From assembly GCA_023412515.1 (NCBI GenBank), contig JAEYNO010000182.1, positions 1 through 5,159 of the forward strand: DNA of 5,159 nt, written 5' to 3'. Position numbers and translations under genes: made by a program. Below, one piece after another: positions 1-5,159 of the stretch. The stretch's first letter is position 1. The number at the start of each line of letters is the position of its first letter. The notes beneath the pieces are model-generated. The model made no database searches. It worked only from the letters and a program-made list of their open reading frames with translations, and was not told the origin of the DNA. This DNA is from Actinomycetes bacterium (GTDB lineage Bacteria; Actinomycetota; Actinomycetes; Actinomycetales; Cellulomonadaceae).

Positions 1-345
1 GCGCTCGGCGCACCCGTCGCGCTCGTGGTCGGCGCGCCGCTCGCGACGCTCTGGCTCGGCGGCCCGGGGACGGTGCGCCTCGCGGTCCTGCTGGCCCTGG
101 CGCTGGCGGCGACGGCCCTCGGAGCCGCGCAGCGCTGGCAGGCGCCGTTCGTGCTGGGTGTCGCCGCGACGCTCACGACCCTCGCGGTCGTGCTCAGCCC
201 GCTCACCGTGCGCGCGCTCGCCGACGTCGACGGATGGGTGCTGCTCGCCGTCGGCGGTGCGGTCGTGCTCGGGCTGGGACTGACCTACGAGCGGCGCGTG
301 CGCGAGGCGAAGGAGGCCGTGCGCTTCGTGGGCGACATGCGCTGA
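1..345 (+). CDS. C-terminal end of a multi-pass membrane protein (5' end outside window)
   Basis: The frame is open from the first base and stops with TGA at 343-345, giving 114 residues of a longer protein. Four hydrophobic stretches can be seen at about residues 4-20, 25-42, 49-66 and 78-95 (counted from the window edge). They are followed by a short charged tail rich in Arg, Lys and Glu (YERRVREAKEAVRFVGDMR). The pattern of an RWQAPFVLG-type motif before the penultimate helix, then a Trp-led last helix ending in TYE plus a basic tail, resembles the C-terminus of actinobacterial proteins called 'SCO7613 C-terminal domain-containing membrane protein'. That match is from memory and moderate. 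Function is unknown. A GTG at 25 is only an internal codon in my view. The gene converges on dop, so it is not part of the proteasome transcription unit. It could be any other polytopic membrane protein. Confidence 0.75.
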   Translation, partial: ALGAPVALVVGAPLATLWLGGPGTVRLAVLLALALAATALGAAQRWQAPFVLGVAATLTTLAVVLSPLTVRALADVDGWVLLAVGGAVVLGLGLTYERRVREAKEAVRFVGDMR

Positions 346-381
346 CCACGCACGGGCCACGCCGGGCCGCACGCACCGCCC

Positions 382-407
382 GGTACCGGCGCTCCGGGGC
401 CGGTACC
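382..407. terminator. Hairpin between convergent genes, probable bidirectional terminator
   Basis: GGTACCGGC (382-390) and GCCGGTACC (399-407) are perfect reverse complements, forming a 9-bp stem with an 8-base loop. The hairpin lies 36 bases after the membrane-protein stop and 38 bases beyond the dop stop, midway between converging genes. There is no T-run on either side, which is common for GC-rich actinobacterial terminators. The rest of the 346-445 gap shows no gene. Confidence 0.6.
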
Positions 408-445
408 AGGACCGGCGCGGCGGCACCGGCCCTGCGACCGCGCGG

Positions 446-2056
446 TCAGCCGCCCAGCGCGGCCAGCAGCGCGCGCGCGTCGGGGCTCGCGTCCAGCAGG
501 TCGCCGACGTGCGCCCGCGTCCCCCGCAGCGGGTCGCGCATCGGCACGCGCTGCAAGGACCGGGCCCCGGGCACGTCGAACACCACCGAGTCCCAGCTCG
601 CCGCGGAGATCTGGGCGCCGTACCGCGCGACCGCCTCGCCGCGGAAGTACGCGCGCGTGTCCTGCGGGGCGTGCACGACAGCGTCCTGCACCTGCTCCGG
701 CGTCACGAGCCGCTCGACGGCGTCCGCCGTCACCAGCCGGTGGTACAGCCCGCGCTCCGGGCGCACGTCCGACCACTGCAGGTCGACGGCGGCGAGTCGC
801 GGGTGGTCCCACGCGAGGTGGTCGCGTCGGCGCATGCCGTCGAGCAGCCGCAGCTTGGCGACCCACTCGACCTCCCGCGCGCACGTCGCCGGCTCGTCGG
901 CAAGCCGGTGCAGCACCGACTCCCACCGGTCGAGCACGTCGAGCGTCTGGGCGTCGGACGCACCCGCGGTCCCGTCGAGCGCGGTGCGCACCGCGGCGAC
1001 GTACTCGCGCTGCACCTCGAGCGCCGTCAGCCGTCGGCCGTCCGCGAGCTCGAGCCGCTCAGTCAGCGTCAGGTCGTGGCTCACGGCGTGCACGGCGCCG
1101 ACCGGGTCGCGCAGGGCCAGGCGGTCGACCGCGCGCACCGCGCGGCGCGCCGCGACGGAGCCCGCCTCCGCCTGCTCGACGAGCCACAGCACGAGCGACG
1201 TCGTCCCCAGCCGCAGGTACGTCGCGACCTCGAGCATCGTCGCGTCGCCGATGATCACGTGCAGCCGCCGCCAGCGCGTCGGGTCGGCGTGCGGCTCGTC
1301 GCGCGTGTTGACGATCGGACGACGCAGGGTCGTCTCGAGACCGACCTCGGCCTCCATGTAGTCGGCACGCTGGGACAGCTGGAAACCCGGGTGCTCGCCG
1401 CGCTGACCGAGGCCGACGCGCCCGGCACCGGTGAAGACCTGGCGCGTGACGAGGAACGGTGTGAGCCGCGCGACGAGGTCGCCGAACGGCACCGCGCGGT
1501 CCACGAGGTAGTTCTCGTGCGTCCCGTACGTGGCGCCCTTGCCGTCGACGTTGTTCTTGTACAGCGACACGTCGGGCAGCGCGGGGTTGCTCGCGAGCAT
1601 CCGCACCGAGTCGAGCATCACGAGCTCGCCCGCACGGTCCCAGCGCACCGCGTCCAGCGGGTTCGTCACCTCGGGAGAGGAGTACTCGGGGTGGGCGTGG
1701 TCGACGTACAGGCGCGCGCCGTTGGTGAGGATGACGTTCGCGGCACCGGGGTCCTCGTACTCCTCGGCGTCGGAGCGGGGCAGCTCCTGCGGCGCGTCGC
1801 CCGAGGGCGCGGGCACGGACGGCGAGTCGGTAAGCAGCGACGGGTGGGCCGACGCGCGCTGCAGGTGGAACCCGCGGGCGTCGTGCAGCGGGTCCTCGTC
1901 GTCGTAGTCCCACCGCGCGCGGCCCCGGCCGGCCTCGCGCGCCGCGGCGTGCACCGCCACGACGTGGCTCGACAGCAGCATCGGGTTGGCCATGGGCCTG
2001 CCCGGCTGCAGGACGCCGTACTCGGTCTCGATCCCCATCACGCGGCGCACGGTCAC
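446..2056 (-). CDS. dop: Dop, Pup deamidase / depupylase
   Basis: Dop converts the C-terminal Gln of Pup to Glu and cleaves the isopeptide bond between Pup and substrate lysines, in the cytoplasm. It shares the glutamine-synthetase-like fold of the ligase PafA. Numbered from the GTG at 2056 (536 residues), GIETEYG at 8-14 supplies the conserved Glu10 and Glu12 metal/ATP ligands. YVDHAHPEYSSPE from residue 117 holds the conserved active-site Asp119. LLSSHVV near residue 28 and the proline/acid-rich insert at about 68-102 (the Dop loop, absent from PafA) identify Dop rather than PafA. A further GTG at 2065 would add three residues but lies inside the TAGGGT -10-like element, and family members begin two to five residues before R-x-M/I-G, so 2056 is preferred; GTG 2050 is the alternative. 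No Shine-Dalgarno is convincing. A hairpin separates it from mpa upstream. Its own C-terminus reads AALGG. Confidence 0.95.
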   Translation of the reverse strand: MTVRRVMGIETEYGVLQPGRPMANPMLLSSHVVAVHAAAREAGRGRARWDYDDEDPLHDARGFHLQRASAHPSLLTDSPSVPAPSGDAPQELPRSDAEEYEDPGAANVILTNGARLYVDHAHPEYSSPEVTNPLDAVRWDRAGELVMLDSVRMLASNPALPDVSLYKNNVDGKGATYGTHENYLVDRAVPFGDLVARLTPFLVTRQVFTGAGRVGLGQRGEHPGFQLSQRADYMEAEVGLETTLRRPIVNTRDEPHADPTRWRRLHVIIGDATMLEVATYLRLGTTSLVLWLVEQAEAGSVAARRAVRAVDRLALRDPVGAVHAVSHDLTLTERLELADGRRLTALEVQREYVAAVRTALDGTAGASDAQTLDVLDRWESVLHRLADEPATCAREVEWVAKLRLLDGMRRRDHLAWDHPRLAAVDLQWSDVRPERGLYHRLVTADAVERLVTPEQVQDAVVHAPQDTRAYFRGEAVARYGAQISAASWDSVVFDVPGARSLQRVPMRDPLRGTRAHVGDLLDASPDARALLAALGG

Positions 2057-2063
2057 GCCGACC

Positions 2064-2069
2064 ACCCTA
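2064..2069 (-). promoter_or_regulatory. TAGGGT -10-like element of dop, leaderless layout
   Basis: On the minus strand TAGGGT (2069 to 2064) fits the actinobacterial TAnnnT -10 consensus and is followed by 7 bases (GGTCGGC) before the GTG at 2056. Transcription would therefore start at or within a base or two of the start codon. No matching -35 is visible at 16-19 bases; that region is occupied by a hairpin. Confidence 0.6.
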
Positions 2070-2085
2070 GGTGAGCACGTCGACG

Positions 2086-2120
2086 CGGGCGGTGCGCGTC
2101 CGCGACCCGCGCACCGCCCG
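2086..2120 (-). terminator. 13-bp perfect hairpin, probable mpa terminator
   Basis: CGGGCGGTGCGCG (2086-2098) and CGCGCACCGCCCG (2108-2120) are exact reverse complements around a 9-base loop. On the minus strand it starts 12 bases after the mpa stop codon and ends 16 bases before the dop -10-like element. There is no T-run. It most likely ends or attenuates mpa transcription and insulates dop; mRNA 3'-end protection is the alternative role. Confidence 0.7.
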
Positions 2121-2132
2121 ACGGCGGGTCGG

Positions 2133-3767
2133 TCAGAGGTACTGGCCGGTGCTCGTGACGTTCTCGATCGTCCGCGACGCCTCGACGCCCTTCTTGCCCT
2201 GCACGATGGTCCGGATGAAGACGATGCGCTCGCCCTTCTTGCCGGAGATGCGGGCCCAGTCGTCGGGGTTCGTGGTGTTCGGCAGGTCCTCGTTCTCCTT
2301 GAACTCGTCGACGCAGGCCGCGAGCAGGTGGTCGACCCGGATGCCGCGCTGACCCGTCGCCAGCAGGTCCTTGATCGCGCTCTTCTTGGCGCGGTCGACG
2401 ACGTTCTGGATCATCGCGCCCGAGTTGAAGTCCTTGAAGTACAGGACCTCCTTGTCGCCGCTCGCGTACGTGACCTCGAGGAAGCGGTTCTCGTCCGCCT
2501 CGGAGTACATGCGCTCGACGACGCGCGCGATCATCGCCTCGACGGCCGCGGGGGCCGACCCGCCGTGCTCGGCCAGGTCGTCGGCGTGGATCGGCAGCGC
2601 GGGCGTGAGGTACTTCGCGAAGATCTCGCGCGCGCCCTCGGCGTCGGGGCGCTCGATCTTGATCTTCACGTCCAGGCGCCCGGGCCGCAGGATCGCGGGG
2701 TCGATCATGTCCTCGCGGTTCGACGCGCCGATGACGATGACGTTGTCGAGCCGCTCGACGCCGTCGATCTCGGCGAGCAGCTGCGGCACGATCGTCGTCT
2801 CGACGTCGCTCGACACGCCCGTGCCGCGCGTGCGGAACAGCGACTCCATCTCGTCGAAGAACACCACGACGGGGTGCCCCTGCGACGCCTTCTCGCGCGC
2901 CCGGGCGAAGATCAGGCGGATGTGCCGCTCGGTCTCGCCGACGTACTTGTTGAGCAGCTCGGGGCCCTTGACGTTGAGGAAGTACGAGCGCGCGTCGGCG
3001 ACGTCCGCGCCACGGGCCGCGGCCGCGGTCGCGGCGAGCGAGTGCGCGACGGCCTTGGCGATGAGCGTCTTGCCGCAGCCCGGCGGGCCGTACAGCAGGA
3101 CGCCCTTGGGCGGCTTGAGCCCGTGCTCGCGGAACAGCTCGGGGTGCAGGAACGGCAGCTCGACCGCGTCGCGGATCGCCTCGATCTGAGGGCCGAGGCC
3201 GCCGATGTCGCCGTAGTCGATGTCGGGGACCTCCTCGAGCACGAGGTCCTCGACCTCGGCCCGCGGGATCACCTCGAACACGAAGCCGCTGCGCGAGTCG
3301 ATGGTGAGCGCGTCGCCGACGCGCACGCCCGCGTCGGCCACCTGACCAGCGAACCGCACGACGCGTTCCTCGTCGCCGCGGCCGACCACGAGCGCGCGAC
3401 CCTCGCCGAGCATCTCCTTGACGGTCACGAGCTCGCCGACCTGCTCGTAGCCGCCGGCCTCGACGACCGTGAGGGCCTCGTTGAGCATGACCTCCTGCCC
3501 GGGGCGCAGACCCCGCACGTCGAGCGACGGGCTCGCGCCGACGTGCATCTTGCGCCCCGCGGAGACGATGTCGACCGTGCCGTCGTCGCGGGCGCCGAGG
3601 AACGTCGCGTACGTGCCGGGCGGCTTGGCGAGGTCGTCGACCTGGCGCTTGAGCTCGAGGATCTGCTCGCGCGCGGCCACGAGCGCCTCGCTGAGGCGCT
3701 CGTTCTTGGCGGCGAGGACCGTGAGCTCGCGTTGCAGGTCACGCCCGCCGGCAGCAGGTTCCGTCAT
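2133..3767 (-). CDS. mpa: Mpa/ARC, proteasomal AAA+ ATPase
   Basis: Mpa (ARC) is the hexameric cytoplasmic unfoldase that recognises pupylated proteins and feeds them to the 20S proteasome. The 544 residues show a coiled coil at about 10-48 (Pup-binding in the family), then the tandem OB region at about 50-170, then the AAA+ domain. Walker A is GPPGCGKT at 227-234, and pore loop KYVG is at 274-277. Walker B is VVFFDE ending at Asp305-Glu306, the sensor-1 Asn is residue 350, and the RPGR arginine-finger segment is at 361-364. The C-terminus is GQYL, the tail that docks into the 20S core in mycobacterial Mpa. The start is ATG, with GGAGG 9 bases upstream. The N-terminal arm before the coiled coil is only about 10 residues, making the protein shorter than the roughly 609-residue M. 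tuberculosis Mpa. All catalytic elements look intact. It lies between trmI and dop, each with its own apparent promoter. Confidence 0.98.
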   Translation of the reverse strand: MTEPAAGGRDLQRELTVLAAKNERLSEALVAAREQILELKRQVDDLAKPPGTYATFLGARDDGTVDIVSAGRKMHVGASPSLDVRGLRPGQEVMLNEALTVVEAGGYEQVGELVTVKEMLGEGRALVVGRGDEERVVRFAGQVADAGVRVGDALTIDSRSGFVFEVIPRAEVEDLVLEEVPDIDYGDIGGLGPQIEAIRDAVELPFLHPELFREHGLKPPKGVLLYGPPGCGKTLIAKAVAHSLAATAAAARGADVADARSYFLNVKGPELLNKYVGETERHIRLIFARAREKASQGHPVVVFFDEMESLFRTRGTGVSSDVETTIVPQLLAEIDGVERLDNVIVIGASNREDMIDPAILRPGRLDVKIKIERPDAEGAREIFAKYLTPALPIHADDLAEHGGSAPAAVEAMIARVVERMYSEADENRFLEVTYASGDKEVLYFKDFNSGAMIQNVVDRAKKSAIKDLLATGQRGIRVDHLLAACVDEFKENEDLPNTTNPDDWARISGKKGERIVFIRTIVQGKKGVEASRTIENVTSTGQYL

Positions 3768-3776
3768 GGTGATCGG

Positions 3777-3781
3777 CCTCC
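3777..3781 (-). promoter_or_regulatory. Shine-Dalgarno of mpa
   Basis: GGAGG on the minus strand (3781 to 3777) sits 9 bases before the ATG at 3767. It fixes this start and contrasts with dop and trmI, which lack a comparable site. Confidence 0.8.
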
Positions 3782-3841
3782 GTTCCGCGTGCGCCCTTCC
3801 TCCGGTCCACCGAGCACCACGCTGTGCCTGCTGGTCCGTCG

Positions 3842-3847
3842 ACCCTA
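3842..3847 (-). promoter_or_regulatory. TAGGGT -10-like element of mpa
   Basis: TAGGGT (3847 to 3842, minus strand) is identical to the dop element. Initiation about 7 bases downstream would give a leader of about 68 nt carrying the Shine-Dalgarno. A consensus-like TTGACA lies at 3861 to 3856, but only 8 bases from this hexamer, too close to be its -35; at the normal 17-base distance the hexamer is GCGTCA, a poor match. Confidence 0.5.
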
Positions 3848-3860
3848 GCCGCCCGTGTCA

Positions 3861-3884
3861 ACGGTGACGCCGCGACGGCACCGT
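3861..3884 (-). terminator. Weak hairpin after trmI, possible terminator
   Basis: ACGGTG (3861-3866) pairs with CACCGT (3879-3884), and after one mismatch two more pairs can form. The stem is short and interrupted and has no T-run. It lies about 30 bases beyond the trmI stop and just upstream of the mpa promoter element, so a role in ending trmI transcription is plausible but weakly supported. Confidence 0.25.
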
Positions 3885-3915
3885 GTCTCGCGACCGTCCC
3901 GAGGCGTGGACGCGC

Positions 3916-4989
3916 TCAGTCGTCCTCGCCGGGCGTGCCGTCCTCGCGCGCGGCCAGGTCGTCGGGCGCGACGTGGAGCTCGCGACGCACGCGCCGGATC
4001 TTCTTGGCCGACGTCTCGCGCTCGCCCATCGCCTCGGGCGACCACAGCTCGGCGTCCGGCGCGGGCGTGCCGTCGGGCGCCACGGGGTACGAGCCCTTCG
4101 CAGGCCGCCGCTTGCGCTGCGGCGGCTGCACGCCGTCGGCCAGCCGACGCGTCGTCAGGAGGAACCCGGTGTGCCCGATCATGCGGTGCTGCGGGCGGAC
4201 CGCGAGGCCCTCGAGGTGCCAGCCGCGCACCATCGACTCCCACGCCTCGGGCTCGGTGTACCGGCCGTCGGCGCGCAGGTCCTCGGTGAGGCGCGACAGC
4301 TGGGTCGTCGTCGCGACGTAGCAGACCAGCACGCCGCCGGGCGCGAGCGCGGTCGCGACCGCGTCGAGGTTCTCCCACGGCGCGAGCATGTCGAGCACGA
4401 CGCGGTCGACCGTGCCGGGCGCGGCGGCGTGCGGCAGCTCGTCGGCCAGGTCGCCCAGGCGCAGGTCCCACGCGGGGTGCTCGCCGCCGAAGAACTGCTC
4501 GACGTTGCCGCGCGCGATCGCCGCGAAGTCCTCGCGCCGCTCGATCGACACGAGCCGGCCCGCGTCGCCGACGGCCCGCAGCAGCGACAGCGTGAGCCCG
4601 CCCGAGCCGACGCCCGCCTCGACGACCGTCGCACCGGGGAACACGTCGCCCATCGTGACGATCTGGCCCGCGTCCTTCGGGTACACGACCGCGGCGCCGC
4701 GCGGCATGGACAGCACGTGGTCGGACAGCAGGGGCCGCAGCGCGAGGTACTCGATGCCCGAGGTGTTCTGGACCACGACCCCCTGCGACGCACCGATGAG
4801 CTCGTCGTGGCGCAGGTAGCCGCGGTGCGTGTGGAACGTCGCACCGGGCTGCAGCGTGATGGTGTGCAGGCGTCCGCGCGGGTCGGTCAGCTGGACGCGC
4901 TCGCCGACCCGGAAGGGCCCGCGACGCACGTCCGCCCCGGTCGGTGCGGCGGCGGGCACGCGGTCGTCCGCGGTCTGGTCGGTGGTCAC
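3916..4989 (-). CDS. trmI: TrmI, tRNA (adenine58-N1)-methyltransferase
   Basis: TrmI uses S-adenosylmethionine to make m1A58 in the T-loop of tRNAs and acts as a homotetramer in the family. The 357 residues begin with the small beta-rich N-terminal domain (about 25-95: GERVQLTD, FHTHRGYLRHDELIG). The linker SMPRGAAVVYPKDAGQIV (94-111) follows, then the Rossmann methyltransferase domain. Motif I is VVEAGVGSGGLT (122-133), the acidic ribose-binding residue is Glu150, and motif IV VVLDMLAPW carries the catalytic-position Asp200. RPQHRMIGHTGFLL (265-278) is the typical C-terminal strand motif. Similarity to M. tuberculosis Rv2118c (about 280 residues) is strong as I recall it. Beyond about residue 285 there is an extra, probably disordered tail of some 70 residues with a basic cluster QRKRRPAK. 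The start is GTG without a Shine-Dalgarno, 8 bases after a TAGACT element. The upstream gene ends 23 bases before it. Confidence 0.95.
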   Translation of the reverse strand: MTTDQTADDRVPAAAPTGADVRRGPFRVGERVQLTDPRGRLHTITLQPGATFHTHRGYLRHDELIGASQGVVVQNTSGIEYLALRPLLSDHVLSMPRGAAVVYPKDAGQIVTMGDVFPGATVVEAGVGSGGLTLSLLRAVGDAGRLVSIERREDFAAIARGNVEQFFGGEHPAWDLRLGDLADELPHAAAPGTVDRVVLDMLAPWENLDAVATALAPGGVLVCYVATTTQLSRLTEDLRADGRYTEPEAWESMVRGWHLEGLAVRPQHRMIGHTGFLLTTRRLADGVQPPQRKRRPAKGSYPVAPDGTPAPDAELWSPEAMGERETSAKKIRRVRRELHVAPDDLAAREDGTPGEDD

Positions 4990-4997
4990 GTGCGCCG

Positions 4998-5003
4998 AGT
5001 CTA
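4998..5003 (-). promoter_or_regulatory. TAGACT -10-like element of trmI, leaderless layout
   Basis: TAGACT (5003 to 4998, minus strand) fits TAnnnT and is followed by CGGCGCAC (8 bases) and then the GTG at 4989. It falls inside the 23-base gap after the upstream gene's stop. The implied transcript begins within about two bases of the start codon, and no Shine-Dalgarno is present. No clear -35 is seen at the matching distance, which lies within the end of the upstream gene. Confidence 0.55.
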
Positions 5004-5012
5004 GGGGCGGCG

Positions 5013-5159
5013 TCAGCCGCGCAGCGCCGCGACGACGTCGGCCGTGCGGACCAGCGCGACGACGCGGCCCTCGACGAGCGCGGCGATCACGGGTCCGTGG
5101 CGCGACGCGTCGCTGAGCGCGCGCAGCAGCGCGTCGCCCTCGAGCGCGCCGTCGACGGT
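5013..5159 (-). CDS. C-terminal 48 codons of a CBS-like protein, possibly site-2 protease (5' end outside window)
   Basis: On the minus strand the frame is open from the right window edge to a TGA at 5015-5013. The visible residues include GDALLRALSDASRHGPVIAA, followed by LVEGRVVALVRTADVVAALRG. The hydrophobic strand, Gly-Arg turn, second strand (VVALV) and closing helix (TADVVAALRG) have the rhythm of the last half of a CBS domain, a ligand-binding regulatory module. In many actinobacteria the gene next to trmI encodes an M50 site-2 (intramembrane) protease with CBS domains, so that is my best guess, drawn from neighbourhood knowledge. No protease motif is inside the window. The same triplet positions are GC-rich throughout, as in the neighbouring genes, so the reading frame is credible. 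Other CBS-domain proteins remain possible. Confidence 0.65.
   Translation of the reverse strand, partial: TVDGALEGDALLRALSDASRHGPVIAALVEGRVVALVRTADVVAALRG

Noticed and set aside
446..457. Dop C-terminus AALGG resembling a Pup-type GG end
   Set aside because: Dop is not known to be a tag, the residue after GG is a stop rather than Gln or Glu, and a two-glycine end is likely by chance at this base composition.
285..926. Minus-strand open frame of 213 codons spanning the end of dop, the convergent gap and the membrane-protein end
   Set aside because: It overlaps two well-supported genes in other frames and runs through the terminator hairpin; Ala/Arg/Gly-rich low-complexity product.
509..2074. 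A 521-codon plus-strand open frame opposite dop
   Set aside because: Composition is dominated by Arg, Val, His and Gly with no recognisable motif, while the opposite strand encodes an unmistakable Dop.
1986..3848. A 620-codon plus-strand open frame opposite mpa
   Set aside because: It mirrors the mpa codons; the translation is a repetitive Arg/Leu/Val/Asp/Glu mixture with no domain, as expected antisense to a very GC-rich gene.
3856..3861. TTGACA (minus strand) as a perfect -35 box upstream of mpa
   Set aside because: It is only 8 bases from TAGGGT, and at 16-19 bases downstream there is no -10-like hexamer, so it is probably coincidental.
3883..5004. A 373-codon plus-strand open frame opposite trmI
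   Set aside because: Shadow of trmI; Arg/Val/Gly-rich without motifs and ending at a chance stop within the trmI promoter.
1..5159. Search for tRNA or rRNA genes, CRISPR arrays, insertion sequences, attachment sites or long direct repeats
   Set aside because: None seen; the window is almost fully coding with uniform composition and no sign of recent transfer.

Overview
This is very GC-rich DNA (by eye above 70% G+C, not computed) from an actinobacterium. The gene content is the Pup-proteasome accessory region: Mpa/ARC, Dop and the TrmI tRNA methyltransferase. Sequence style suggests Micrococcales, perhaps Cellulomonadaceae, but that placement is inference from family resemblance, not a database match.

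Layout from left to right: (1) positions 1-345, plus strand, the C-terminal end of a multi-pass membrane protein; (2) a 100-base convergent gap with a strong 9-bp hairpin; (3) 446-2056, minus strand, dop (Pup deamidase/depupylase); (4) a 76-base gap with a perfect 13-bp hairpin followed by a TAGGGT promoter element; (5) 2133-3767, minus strand, mpa/arc (proteasomal AAA+ unfoldase ending in GQYL); (6) a 148-base gap with a promoter element, a leader of about 68 nt and a good Shine-Dalgarno; (7) 3916-4989, minus strand, trmI (tRNA m1A58 methyltransferase); (8) 5013-5159, minus strand, the last 48 codons of a protein that looks like the end of a CBS domain, probably a site-2 protease. All minus-strand genes point the same way, towards the left edge.

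How they work together: a proteasome-coupled Mpa ring binds the coiled-coil-interacting tag Pup on substrates and threads them into the 20S core. Dop prepares Pup (Gln to Glu) and removes it from substrates. TrmI is a conserved neighbour in actinobacteria with a separate role in tRNA modification. Pup, the 20S subunits and PafA are not in the window, and pup does not directly follow dop here.

No unknown system is evident. The most informative unlisted signal is regulatory. The tetramer CTAG occurs only three times in the window, each time in a TAnnnT -10-like element just before a minus-strand gene. For dop and trmI the spacing and the lack of a Shine-Dalgarno predict leaderless mRNAs, whereas mpa has a conventional leader.
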